Source: Lachnospiraceae bacterium
GTDB taxonomy: Bacteria > Bacillota > Clostridia > Lachnospirales > Lachnospiraceae
DNA: 64,000 nt
Direction of reading: 5' to 3'
Assembly (NCBI GenBank): GCA_910575035.1
Contig: CAJTDL010000021.1
Coordinates: 1-64,000, forward strand
Shown here: piece after piece, positions 42,775-51,912 of the stretch
How positions within the stretch are numbered: the first letter of the stretch is position 1
Layout of the letters: every line of letters begins with the position of its first letter
Position numbers and translations under genes: made by a program
Notes under the pieces: model-generated
Seen by the model: the letters and a program-made list of their open reading frames with translations, nothing else
Told to the model about the DNA's origin: nothing
Database searches by the model: none

Positions 42775-45114
42775 TTATCCCCTTGTCCTCTCAATATCAA
42801 TCACACCCTCCACCTGCCGGATCTTCCCCACCAGGCTGACAAGCTCATCCCTCCCTTTTGTCCCAAAAGCAATGGTGATTGTAGCAATCCCCTGCTTACT
42901 GGTATTGGAATGGATTGCATTAATATCAATCTGGCATTCCGTCAGCACCTTTGTAATATCCACAAGCAGCCCTACACGGTTATTCCCATAAATCTTGATC
43001 TCCGCCATATACTGCCCGTCTTCCCCTTCTGTCTTCTGCCATTCCGCATCCAACAGCCTTGCCCGCTCCACCTCTGTAAGATTGATGATATTGATACAGT
43101 CCGTCCGATGGATGGAAACGCCTCTCCCCCTGGTAACAAACCCTACAATCTCATCTCCTGGCACCGGCGCACAGCACCGGGAGAAACGCACAGCCATATC
43201 ATCAATGCCCTTCACCACGATCCCGCTTTTCGAATAAGGCCTGGCTTTCCTCTCCTTATCCCCATTTCCAGCAGCAGAAGGAGCTTCCCCGTCATTTCTA
43301 AGCTTTGCTAAAATATCCTCATCCGTCAGAATGCGCTTATGTTCCTTCCGGTAATATTCCTGCATCTTATTGATGATCTGCCCTTCCTTCAATCCCCCAT
43401 GCCCCAGGGCAGCCAGCACAGACTCCCAATCACGGAACCCATATTTGCGCATAATCCGGCTCTGATAAGATGCCTGGTTCAAATCTGGCCAATTGATATT
43501 CTTGCTCTTACAATACTGTATTAATAATTCCTTCCCCCTGGAAATATTCTCTTCCTTAAATTCACTGCGGAACCACTGGTTGATCTTATTCTTTGCCTGT
43601 GTACTCTTCACAATATTCAGCCAATCCCTGCTGGGTCCTCTGGAATTCTGGGAAGTCAGCACCTCAATCCGGTCACCATTCTGAATCACATAATCAATAT
43701 TCACCAGCTTGCCATTTACCTTGGCGCCAATCATCTTATTCCCTACTGCAGTATGGATATTATAGGCAAAATCAATGGGTGTAGAGCCATTCGGCAGGTT
43801 CTTCACATCCCCGGAAGGGGTAAAACAGAACACCGTGTCCGCAAACAGATCCAAGTCGCTTTTCAAAAGGTTCATAAATTCCCGATTGTCCGACATATCC
43901 CGCTGCCATTCCAGGATCTGCTTCAGCCAGCTCAGCTTTTCCTCTTCCTGGCTCTTTTCTGAAACTTTATTCCCATTGGAGGCTTCCTTATACTTCCAAT
44001 GGGCAGCAATCCCATATTCTGCCGTACGGTGCATTTCGTAGGTACGGATCTGTATTTCAAAGGGCTGCCCAGTGGGCCCAATCAACGTAGTATGCAGCGA
44101 CTGGTACATATTTGGCTTCGGCATAGCAATATAATCCTTAAACCTCCCTGGGATTGGCTTATATTTCTCATGGATCACCCCCAGCACCGCATAACAGTCC
44201 ATCACGGAATTTACCAGCACACGGATGGCAAACAGGTCATAAATCTGATCCAGCGTCTTATCCTGGTTGATCATTTTCTTATATATACTGAAAAAATGCT
44301 TGGCGCGCCCATCAATGGAAGCCTGGAGCCCGGCATCACTGATGTAACCTGTCACATCCTCCACCAATTGGGAAATATATTCCTCCCGCACACTTTTGCG
44401 GACTGCCACCTTTTCCACCAGGTCATAGTAAGCTTCTGGCTCTAAATACTTCAAGGACAGGTCATCCAGCTCAATCTTCACCTTAGAAATCCCCAGCCTC
44501 TGGGCAATAGGCGCATAAATATCCATGGTTTCCCTGGCCTTTTCCTTCTGCTTCTCTGGCTTCATATATTTTAATGTACGCATATTATGAAGCCGATCCG
44601 CCAGCTTGATCAAGATTACCCGGATGTCCTTTGCCATAGCCAGAAACATCTTCCGCAGATTTTCCGCCTGCACCTCTACCTTATCTGCCTTATATGACAA
44701 TTTACCCAGTTTCGTGACCCCATCCACCAAAAGCGCCACTTCCTCACTGAACTCCTGGGCAATTTCTTCCTCTGTCATAACTGTATCCTCAACCACATCG
44801 TGGAGAATCCCTGCAACAATGGTTTCCTTATCCAGTTCCAGCTCTGCCAGGATGATCGCCACGCAAAGGGGATGGATAATATAGGCCTCCCCAGACTTAC
44901 GCACCTGCCCCTTGTGAGCCTCGTCAGCAATCTTGTATGCCTTATCAATCAGAGAAATATCCGCGGATGGGTGATACCGCCTCACACTGGCAATCAAGTC
45001 CTCATACAGGCTCTCTGGGCTCACAAACTCCTTGGTGGGTTTAATATGGCCATTTTGCATTGCCATTTCTTCCTGTTCTTCCCGTTCAATCTTTTTCATA
45101 TCTTCCATAGGCAT
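42775..45114 (-). CDS. relA: Bifunctional (p)ppGpp synthetase/hydrolase RelA/SpoT
   Basis: A 779-residue stringent-response enzyme. HD hydrolase domain with GILHDVVEDT near residue 110, synthetase domain with YDLFAIRVLV, GRFKDYIAMPKPNMYQSLHT, TGS domain near 425-487 (FCFTPSGDVKNLPNGSTPID), a zinc-type Cys pair SRCCAPVPGDEIVG, and a C-terminal ACT domain. The HD motif is intact, so both synthesis and hydrolysis are expected. Full length for the Rel family. Confidence 0.95.
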   Translation of the reverse strand: MPMEDMKKIEREEQEEMAMQNGHIKPTKEFVSPESLYEDLIASVRRYHPSADISLIDKAYKIADEAHKGQVRKSGEAYIIHPLCVAIILAELELDKETIVAGILHDVVEDTVMTEEEIAQEFSEEVALLVDGVTKLGKLSYKADKVEVQAENLRKMFLAMAKDIRVILIKLADRLHNMRTLKYMKPEKQKEKARETMDIYAPIAQRLGISKVKIELDDLSLKYLEPEAYYDLVEKVAVRKSVREEYISQLVEDVTGYISDAGLQASIDGRAKHFFSIYKKMINQDKTLDQIYDLFAIRVLVNSVMDCYAVLGVIHEKYKPIPGRFKDYIAMPKPNMYQSLHTTLIGPTGQPFEIQIRTYEMHRTAEYGIAAHWKYKEASNGNKVSEKSQEEEKLSWLKQILEWQRDMSDNREFMNLLKSDLDLFADTVFCFTPSGDVKNLPNGSTPIDFAYNIHTAVGNKMIGAKVNGKLVNIDYVIQNGDRIEVLTSQNSRGPSRDWLNIVKSTQAKNKINQWFRSEFKEENISRGKELLIQYCKSKNINWPDLNQASYQSRIMRKYGFRDWESVLAALGHGGLKEGQIINKMQEYYRKEHKRILTDEDILAKLRNDGEAPSAAGNGDKERKARPYSKSGIVVKGIDDMAVRFSRCCAPVPGDEIVGFVTRGRGVSIHRTDCINIINLTEVERARLLDAEWQKTEGEDGQYMAEIKIYGNNRVGLLVDITKVLTECQIDINAIHSNTSKQGIATITIAFGTKGRDELVSLVGKIRQVEGVIDIERTRG

Positions 45115-45188
45115 TTCTCCGTCTTATAGCTCTTGCGCTGTTATCTTCATTTCATTTTTCGTAATAAGCTACATTATAATACATTTTT

Positions 45189-46103
45189 CTAAAATTGCAA
45201 CGATTTCTTGTATCTTTGCAGGGTTTTTCCCTGATTTTCCACTTCTTCAAACCAGGAAAATCCCAATTTTTCCGCCAAATGAATGGAAATTTCATTGCCC
45301 TTTTCAATCAGGCAATTGATCTCTGAAAAGCCTGTCTCCTGCCTTGCAAACTCCAAAATCCCCTGGCACAGCTCCGTAGCATATCCCTGCCTCTGGTAGG
45401 GTTTCCCCACAATATACCCCAGCTCCAGGATTGCCTCCCCATGGACATTCTGGTTATGAACGCCTGCCCTGCCAATAATATTCCCCGTAGATTTCTCCAT
45501 CGCAATCCAGATCCCATATCCATAAAAACGGTACATATTCTGGATATATGCCCGGGTATATGCCTCCTCTTTCTCACGATCCTCATACATAGGCTCCAAA
45601 TAGCGCGTAATGCCCTCCCCATGGTAAAGGCCATAAAGGGCGTCCAGATCATCCAGTGTCATTTCCCGCAAGATACACCGCTTTGTCTCAATCACCGTCC
45701 AGGGAATGTTATGCTTGCGTTTATACACCTGCTCCAAAAAATAAAAATCCACTTCATCAAACCCTTCAATCAGGATTTCCGGCTGGCGCAGGGATTGCCT
45801 GGGAAAAGTTGGGTTGATATATCCAATTGAAGCAAGTTCCATTCCATCAGCCATAGACAATATCCGGTCTGTGGCAGCAATCAGTAGGCACTCTTTTGCA
45901 GAAAGGTGATGCAGGGACAGGATGGCCTGCAGCATTTCCGAAGTTGCGGCCTGGAAGGCATCCAGGTTAATAGCTTGGATCCCATGATGGGGAAGATTAT
46001 CCAAAAGCTCAGCCAGGGCGTCTTCCAAGACAAAACGCTCTGGATCCTGGGGACGGGATATGTTTAAGTCTTGTAGGGAAAAAAGGACTCCTTTTAAATG
46101 CAT
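45189..46103 (-). CDS. GNAT N-acetyltransferase with N-terminal extension
   Basis: A 304-residue protein. The first about 120 residues (MHLKGVLFSLQDLNISRPQD ...) are an unassigned domain; the second half is a RimJ-like GNAT: TKRCILREMTLDDLDALYGL, ELGYIVGKPYQRQGYATELC, EKLGFSWFEEVE. GGAGG precedes the ATG. A non-autonomous element has inserted eleven bases upstream of that ribosome site, so its present promoter lies inside or beyond the insertion. Confidence 0.85.
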   Translation of the reverse strand: MHLKGVLFSLQDLNISRPQDPERFVLEDALAELLDNLPHHGIQAINLDAFQAATSEMLQAILSLHHLSAKECLLIAATDRILSMADGMELASIGYINPTFPRQSLRQPEILIEGFDEVDFYFLEQVYKRKHNIPWTVIETKRCILREMTLDDLDALYGLYHGEGITRYLEPMYEDREKEEAYTRAYIQNMYRFYGYGIWIAMEKSTGNIIGRAGVHNQNVHGEAILELGYIVGKPYQRQGYATELCQGILEFARQETGFSEINCLIEKGNEISIHLAEKLGFSWFEEVENQGKTLQRYKKSLQF

Positions 46104-46124
46104 GTCGGCACCTCCGCAGATTTC

Positions 46125-46792
46125 GTTACTATTCACGGCCTTGGAGCCACTCATAACAATAATTCGGGGCGATATTTAAAGTTCTGTTTCGCAAAAAACT
46201 CCCCTCACTCCCGAATTATATTCTCACGGAATGCGCAGTTCAGCATATTCCTGGGCCATGAATCAATGTCAGTAATTTAAGGGATTTTTCAGGTTGGCGA
46301 TGGGAGTTGGCCACACCGTTTGTGTGGACGCAGGGGTGGCTTCGCGGCCGTCTGGATGGGCACGAAGGTGGCTATGCGGTCGTCAGGGTAAGGCTAAGAA
46401 ATGATTTCTGGCCCTCAGTTAATGGTATTAGCCATGGAACAGTGTCCGTTAGCTTAATTGTTCGGTTCCGCACAGGGACTAAGCAAAATCCTGTAAAAAA
46501 ACAACTGACAAGCCTATCGGCTGTTCCTTTAACCACCAAAGAGCCGGACACATGCCAGAGGCAGCGTTTTTCATACTGGGATACCCAACCCCCTCCTGTA
46601 GGCGCAAGCCTTTTCCCAGCTTACAGGCACCGAAAACCCCGGCTCCTCCCTGACGGCCTACAATCCATCCCCCAGTAGCTTTACCCCCTGACTCCACCAT
46701 GCCTTTCGCCTCCTCCCTGACGGCCCCTAATCCATCCCTTCGTTGCCTGCTGAAAAACCCTTAAGTTACTGACATTGGCCATGAATAGTAAC
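46125..46792. mobile_element. Non-autonomous element (MITE-like), copy 1, with 8-bp target duplication
   Basis: 668 bp without coding capacity. Ends GTTACTATTCACGGCC and GGCCATGAATAGTAAC form a 16-bp terminal inverted repeat with one mismatch. It is flanked by the direct repeat CAGATTTC at 46117-46124 and 46793-46800. The first 175 bp (including AATTCGGGGCGAT and CCATGAATCAATGTCAGTAA) are shared with copy 2 at 57723-58189 in opposite orientation; the centres differ. Confidence 0.88.
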
Positions 46793-46825
46793 CAGATTTC
46801 TATGCAACATAGAATACCATATTAG

Positions 46826-46851
46826 AAAAAGACCGTCAATCGACAGTCTTT
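46826..46851 (-). terminator. Terminator of the padR-DUF1700-DUF4097-pspC operon
   Basis: On the minus strand AAAGACTGTC-GATT-GACGGTCTTT followed by TTT, downstream of the pspC stop. Confidence 0.75.
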
Positions 46852-46973
46852 CCTTTCATATCCTTTATTACAAAATATGCATATACCCTTCCTAATATGT
46901 GCCTTAGCGAATATAGGCCTTGGGGCACATGCTGAATCATTGCATACGCCCTTTTTAGCCGCCCTTCACCTCC

Positions 46974-47159
46974 TTAAAATTCCTCTGGCATAATAACCGC
47001 TGCCACCAGATACACAATAATCCCTGTAGTAGTACACCCTAACAGCACAAACAGCAGCCGCAAAATCGTAGGGTCAATATTAAAATATTCTCCAATCCCC
47101 CCGCACACTCCACAAATCACACGATTCTTACTAGACTTAAACAATCTTTTTGGTCCCAT
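46974..47159 (-). CDS. PspC domain protein
   Basis: A 61-residue membrane protein: KNRVICGVCGGIGEYFNIDP then TILRLLFVLLGCTTTGIIVY and a final short hydrophobic stretch. The CGVCGGIGEY motif is the PspC signature. Last gene of a four-gene operon with DUF4097, DUF1700 and PadR; probable membrane-stress function by family. Confidence 0.88.
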   Translation of the reverse strand: MGPKRLFKSSKNRVICGVCGGIGEYFNIDPTILRLLFVLLGCTTTGIIVYLVAAVIMPEEF

Positions 47160-47200
47160 AATAAACTCCTTTCTTATTGCAAAATCACCTGTCCGCTCTC

Positions 47201-48292
47201 TTATTCAGAAAAGCCGACATCAACAGTTCCCATGCCGCATTCCACATTTATTTTCCTGCCTCCCGGGTTTTCAATCTTCTTTTCCCCAGCAATGCCTCTG
47301 AAACTAGTATCTCCAACATCAACTATGCCTACACCGCACTTTATGTTAAAGTTGTAATCTGTTTCCTTTCCCTCTAAAACAGTGCTCACTGCGCCCACGC
47401 CGCATTTTATGTTGGTTTTTTCCGCACCGCTTATCTTATCTGTGTATATTTCCCCAGCACCTGCAGACATCTTTAAATTCTCAGTCTCTATTTCTCCAAA
47501 AGTGCATGTTCCAGCAGACAGCTCCACATCCAGTTCCTTTGCAGCGGTTAATTTCCCCGAAACGACACATTCCCCTTCCTTTACAGTAATACCAATTTCC
47601 TCTGCTGTCAATGGCATATCTATGTAAATGCTGCCATACTCCTGCTTCAGCTCCACTTTTTCCAACCATAGATTTTCTATCATATTCCAGGGAAGGTAAA
47701 TCATAATCTGCGTGTTGCCAGTATGATGGGTATTGGTTCCATGCTGCTGTTCTTCCACATGAAGGGTATCCCCCTCCATATAAATAGCGATATCGCGCAT
47801 ATGCTCATCCTTTAGGTAAGCCGCCTCTACATAAATATCATCCCTCCCATCGTCTTCGCTCCCGATAACACTGATTACCCCGCTATTTGCCTCCACCTTT
47901 ATTTCCTTGACATCCTCCCAAGGGAAATGCGTGCCCTCAGACGCAAAATTTTCCGCTGTTTCCGCAGTCCCTTGCGCAATTTCCTCTGCGATCCCATTGT
48001 CTTTTCCCAGAACAACGCCTTCTTCTATATAATCCTCTGTATACTGCTCTATATAATCCTCCAGCTCCTGTTCAAAATCCTCCGTTTCTACTGCTTGTGC
48101 TTCTGTTTCGGAACTGTCTCTATGGATAAATGGAAACATCGGCCATGATTCAATAGAAAAATTATCTATTTCCACTTTTTCCCAAAAATCAGGGAAGCTG
48201 AACCCAATGCCGAAGCTGACCGCGCAGAACGCGCATCCCAAAATAACCAGTACCGCCGCCACAATCAACGCTGCCTTTGAAAAAGTCTTCAT
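47201..48292 (-). CDS. DUF4097 family membrane-anchored beta-strand repeat protein
   Basis: A 363-residue protein: N-terminal membrane anchor (residues about 8-28, AALIVAAVLVILGCAFCAV), a glutamate-rich spacer (about 60-110), then a right-handed beta-repeat domain with repeats such as NIKCGVGAVSTVLEGKE, NIKCGVGIVDVG and NVECGMGTVDVGF. AAAGGA precedes the ATG, which overlaps the DUF1700 stop by four bases. Family members are adhesin-like repeat domains outside the membrane; function unknown. Confidence 0.85.
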   Translation of the reverse strand: MKTFSKAALIVAAVLVILGCAFCAVSFGIGFSFPDFWEKVEIDNFSIESWPMFPFIHRDSSETEAQAVETEDFEQELEDYIEQYTEDYIEEGVVLGKDNGIAEEIAQGTAETAENFASEGTHFPWEDVKEIKVEANSGVISVIGSEDDGRDDIYVEAAYLKDEHMRDIAIYMEGDTLHVEEQQHGTNTHHTGNTQIMIYLPWNMIENLWLEKVELKQEYGSIYIDMPLTAEEIGITVKEGECVVSGKLTAAKELDVELSAGTCTFGEIETENLKMSAGAGEIYTDKISGAEKTNIKCGVGAVSTVLEGKETDYNFNIKCGVGIVDVGDTSFRGIAGEKKIENPGGRKINVECGMGTVDVGFSE

Positions 48293-49449
48293 ATCCTTTG
48301 CTCCTTTCTGGAAAAGAACCCTCTCCATAATCCTTTCACTGCCCTGCAAAGCCACGGAATCAGCTTACTGCATATCCAGACGCAAAGAAGGGTGCACAAA
48401 ACCGCCAAGGCCAATATCAGCATCCCAACACCGCTTAAGGCAAATCCTATGCCGAGGCTTCCTGCAGCCATCTGCCCAATCCCAACGCCAAAAAGAATGC
48501 CGCCAACCATGAAAAAAGATACTGTAACACAGACTGCAGCCACTGCAATGGCAAAAACCGTGCCCAAAACCCCTCCAATAAGGCTTAGCCAAACTGGGCT
48601 TGTTAATACAGCAATCGCTATAAGCAGCACAACCTTCAATGCCTGGTTCCCACTATACGTAGATTCGCTGCCATTCCTGTAGGAGCTTCCATAAGACGCA
48701 TCATTACCACTTTTATAAGAACTATGATTGCCCTCCCTGTAAGGCTCCTCATAGGAAGCGCTGCTGTCATTACCGTAAGGCTCCTCATAGGAAGCACCGC
48801 CGCTATTTCTATAAGGATCATCATAGGAAGCGCTGCTACTATTCCCGTAAGAATCCTCATAAGAAGCGCCGCTATCTCCATAAGGGCTTCTGTAGGAGGC
48901 AGGGCTTCCATCCCCATAGCCGGAAGCTTCCCCATTGCCATAGTCATTTTGGTAACTGGGATGCTCCTCCTTCTCATATGCATTCTGATTATTGGGCGTT
49001 TCTCCATTTTCATACCGATTCCCAAAGCCGTGGGTACCGCCGTTCCCCAATACATCCTGACAGTTTGGCGTTTTTTCGTTTCCATATGCATTTCTATCAT
49101 TGGGCTCGTTCTCCCCGTAATAGGGCCTGCCATCTGCAGCTGCGCCTTCCGGCTGTTCCTGGGATGAGGCTCCGCGAATATTGAGTTCCTGCCGGTCCTG
49201 GAACCTGCTGTCTGTAAAGCCATGCTCCGTATACTCTCCCATGCCGCTCCCTGCCTCCATCCCGAGGTCTGCCTTAATGGTAGCGGCAACCTTCTGGGGG
49301 GATTCCAACTCCCTTAAGATCCTCTCTTCATTCTCTGTCCCCGCATCTTCAAAATAACTTTGATAGTAAGACAGAGCTTCTTGCTTTTCTTCCTGCGGTA
49401 CATCTTCCAACAGCATTTCCAGCTGCCTTATAAAATCATCTCTGCTCAT
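48289..49449 (-). CDS. DUF1700 membrane protein with long Tyr/Ser/Asn repeat region
   Basis: A 386-residue protein. The N-terminal DUF1700 segment (about 1-65) is MSRDDFIRQLEMLLEDVPQE ... YYQSYFEDAG; residues about 95-250 are a low-complexity repeat region with units such as SASYEEPYGND and SGGASYEEPYGN; the C-terminal part has four hydrophobic segments. DUF1700 genes are habitually co-transcribed with padR genes. The repeat tract is unusual in length. Confidence 0.85.
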   Translation of the reverse strand: MSRDDFIRQLEMLLEDVPQEEKQEALSYYQSYFEDAGTENEERILRELESPQKVAATIKADLGMEAGSGMGEYTEHGFTDSRFQDRQELNIRGASSQEQPEGAAADGRPYYGENEPNDRNAYGNEKTPNCQDVLGNGGTHGFGNRYENGETPNNQNAYEKEEHPSYQNDYGNGEASGYGDGSPASYRSPYGDSGASYEDSYGNSSSASYDDPYRNSGGASYEEPYGNDSSASYEEPYREGNHSSYKSGNDASYGSSYRNGSESTYSGNQALKVVLLIAIAVLTSPVWLSLIGGVLGTVFAIAVAAVCVTVSFFMVGGILFGVGIGQMAAGSLGIGFALSGVGMLILALAVLCTLLCVWICSKLIPWLCRAVKGLWRGFFSRKEQRI

Positions 49450-49769
49450 GCTAACTCTCCTCCCGAAAATAACATTGTAATTTTAGAAGAATAATTCACC
49501 CATTCGGAACGGTACAGATTCAACTGTGCAAGGCCTTGGGCAGTGATCTTATAATACCTGCGGTTCCTGCCCCCGCATTCCACGTCATAGACCTCCAGGC
49601 AGCCATCCTTCTGCAGGCGCCGCAGCACCGGATACAGCGTGGACTCAGATACCTCGATTGCCTTACGCACATCCTGGGTGATTTTATAACCATATGTGCC
49701 CTCTTCTTCCTTGCACACAACCGCTAAGACAATTGCGTCCAGAAGAGCCGCACCCGTGTTAAATACCAT
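49446..49769 (-). CDS. PadR family transcriptional regulator
   Basis: A 107-residue PadR: LLDAIVLAVVCKEEEGTYGY, ITQDVRKAIEVSESTLYPVL, RRLQKDGCLEVYDVECGGRN and RRYYKITAQG. AAAGGAGTG precedes the ATG. First gene of the operon; the upstream dyad ATGTATAGTATT / AATAGTAATACAT region (about 49818-49850) is a probable self-operator. Stop and next start overlap by four bases. Confidence 0.9.
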   Translation of the reverse strand: MVFNTGAALLDAIVLAVVCKEEEGTYGYKITQDVRKAIEVSESTLYPVLRRLQKDGCLEVYDVECGGRNRRYYKITAQGLAQLNLYRSEWVNYSSKITMLFSGGELA

Positions 49770-50159
49770 GCCATCACTCCTTTATCCTCTGCTATAACGA
49801 GATATTATTTTTTATGTATTACTATTTTATATTTAATACTATACATCGTATAATATTATTTGTCAACAATTATTTTTTAAAATGGAAGATTGTGGCAGGT
49901 AAAACATAGCGGAGCCTAAATGGTGTGTACTGCTTTATTGGGGATAAGGCGGCAGATGGGGGGTTGGGGGAAGTGGGGGAATTATACTCTGGACTTCGGA
50001 CGCTGGATGAAAAAGCTTTTGCATCCAGCTGGTATTGGATAACGATAAGATGATAAAATGCAGGATCCATGGGGAAGCAGGCACCGTTTTATTGGGTATT
50101 TTTTCATTGGCAAGACGGATTCTTGACAACGCCGTATTGGCTAGGGCTTGAAAAATGAA

Positions 50160-50186
50160 ATTCCCCGTAGCAGATCTACGGGGAAT
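50160..50186. terminator. Perfect 11-bp hairpin
   Basis: ATTCCCCGTAG-CAGAT-CTACGGGGAAT, with T-rich sequence a few bases beyond on either strand. No gene ends next to it. Confidence 0.55.
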
Positions 50187-50363
50187 TAGAGCTTATTTTT
50201 TATTTAACGCAGCAAATGGGCGGATAAACCTCATGCAAATTTGAAAATGCATCTAACAGAAAGCATCTATATAAACATGCTCTATTGTACTGGCACACTG
50301 ATATTTAAAATAACAGTGCTGAATATATCATCACTCTGCAAGGCAGAGGAAGGAGGCGATACG

Positions 50364-50447
50364 GTGGCATCGTTGGCTGACGGCAACGCGGCACTGGCGC
50401 AAATCGCAGGTGCTGTGTTCACCGTTATTTATGCAATGTTGTACTAG
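50364..50447 (+). CDS. Possible 27-residue hydrophobic peptide
   Basis: GTG start seven bases after AAGGAGG: MASLADGNAALAQIAGAVFT then VIYAMLY and TAG. The strong ribosome site and the single hydrophobic helix are the only support; a remnant of a larger gene is equally possible. Confidence 0.3.
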   Translation: MASLADGNAALAQIAGAVFTVIYAMLY

Positions 50448-50745
50448 TATAATCCGCACTAAATACCTTAATGTTTGGCGCAGAATATTTTTCTGAGAGT
50501 GCTGCTCACAAACGCAGACGTAGTGATGGCTACGCTAAGGCCTGGGAAGCAGTGCTATCTGGAAACTAGGCAAACGAAAATGCCAGTTATTTATTGGACG
50601 ATGTACTAATGTATCTGCAGGCCTATATTTCACTAATTTTTCCGTTTCCCAGCCAGCCGGATGCAGAAGCTTTTCCCTGCTGCGGCTCCGGTCTCCGAAT
50701 CGCCCAAAAATCCCCCACCCCCAGATATTAACACAACAAATATCC

Positions 50746-51912
50746 CTATTCCCAATTCAGCAAAGAAATATCTACCCGAAACACCTGCTGCACTTCCCGG
50801 TTATAAGTTTCAGCAAAATCTTTGTACTTGCCATACAATTCCCGATTATGCCCCCCCAACAATAGATAACTGTTCACCATATCTATTCCATAGTTCTCTT
50901 GCAGCCTTTGGGATGTTTCACGCAGATCAGCCATAAGGGCTTTTTCCACCTTTTCTTCCAAACGGTACCGTTCTGATGAGGAATTTGCCTGCCCCGTTTT
51001 TAAGCGCCCCTGTCCACGGATGCTGACCGTAACTACTGGCAGCTCCCCTTCTTCTTCAATTTCACAGGACACCTGAATATTAGAGATTTCCACCACTTCA
51101 TTTTCTGCCGGCTCACAGGTAAAACGTTCCAAAAGCCCCTGAGCCAGAAATGATTCCATAGCTTCCTTAACGGAAAGCGTCCCACGATAAGCAAAATCTG
51201 AAATCGCTGCATACCCCGTAATAACAGGCCGGTCTCCATTTTCTGTCAGGACAGGTATAAGCAACAGCTCATCCTGGTTATGCCATTGGTTCATCAAATC
51301 CCCCATGGTAATAATTTTATTTTGCTTAAAATCCTTCTGGCTTTCTAACATTTCCTCCAAATATTTGCCCATAGAGCCCTCCGTCTCGCTGGTCAGGCTT
51401 AATACCTCTGAGGCGGAGCTGCTTCCCAGCAGCAGGCTGGTATTTCTTGCAGAAGCCTCCCGCTGCTCCCAGGCCAATAACAGGGAGCGCAAGGTTTCCT
51501 CCTGTTTCATAAGCCCCTCCCCCAAGACAACTGCTTTCATATGGTTGTAATCCAATAAGCGATTGGTATTGTTTTCATAAGATTTTTCCACATGGTATAA
51601 ATCTGCGCCTTCCAGGGATAAGGCCATTGGAGTATCCGCTGTCTTGCCCTTTTCAGAAATCTGTGCCAGATCCGGAAAGTCAAAGCTTACAATAAGGCTT
51701 TCCTGTTCTTCCTCCAGATCAATTCCCACAGCCAAGGGGAAGCTGCGCTGCTCCAGCTCAGTTGCAGAACACCCACAGCAAAATGACAGCCCCAAAGCAA
51801 ATGCCAGGCAGCCGAAAGCCTTTCCAAGAGCCTTTCCCATTCTTTGTACCAACGCCCTTTGCACAGAGGATATTCCCATTTTACAGAAAGCTTTCCCATA
51901 GATCTTTTCCAT
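50746..51912 (-). CDS. gerC: Ger(x)C family spore germination lipoprotein
   Basis: A 388-residue lipoprotein: hydrophobic signal with lipobox LSFCCGCS near residue 44, then the GerC repeats (FPLAVGIDLEEEQESLIVSF, LYHVEKSYENNTNRLLDYNH) and a C-terminal alpha-beta domain ending FRVDISLLNWE. The ATG overlaps the GerB stop (TAATG). C subunit of a germinant receptor, anchored on the outer face of the spore inner membrane. Confidence 0.92.
   Translation of the reverse strand: MEKIYGKAFCKMGISSVQRALVQRMGKALGKAFGCLAFALGLSFCCGCSATELEQRSFPLAVGIDLEEEQESLIVSFDFPDLAQISEKGKTADTPMALSLEGADLYHVEKSYENNTNRLLDYNHMKAVVLGEGLMKQEETLRSLLLAWEQREASARNTSLLLGSSSASEVLSLTSETEGSMGKYLEEMLESQKDFKQNKIITMGDLMNQWHNQDELLLIPVLTENGDRPVITGYAAISDFAYRGTLSVKEAMESFLAQGLLERFTCEPAENEVVEISNIQVSCEIEEEGELPVVTVSIRGQGRLKTGQANSSSERYRLEEKVEKALMADLRETSQRLQENYGIDMVNSYLLLGGHNRELYGKYKDFAETYNREVQQVFRVDISLLNWE

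Larger units (their letters stand above)
49770..50745. other. Long gene-poor intergenic stretch
   Basis: About 980 bases between the padR promoter and the gerC stop. It contains a terminator-like hairpin at 50160-50186 and a possible 27-codon peptide at 50364-50447; otherwise nothing was identified. Confidence 0.5.

Noticed and set aside
46300-46780. Coding regions inside the MITE-like element (for example 46307-46678)
   Set aside because: The frames lack ribosome sites and are not conserved in copy 2; composition is repetitive.
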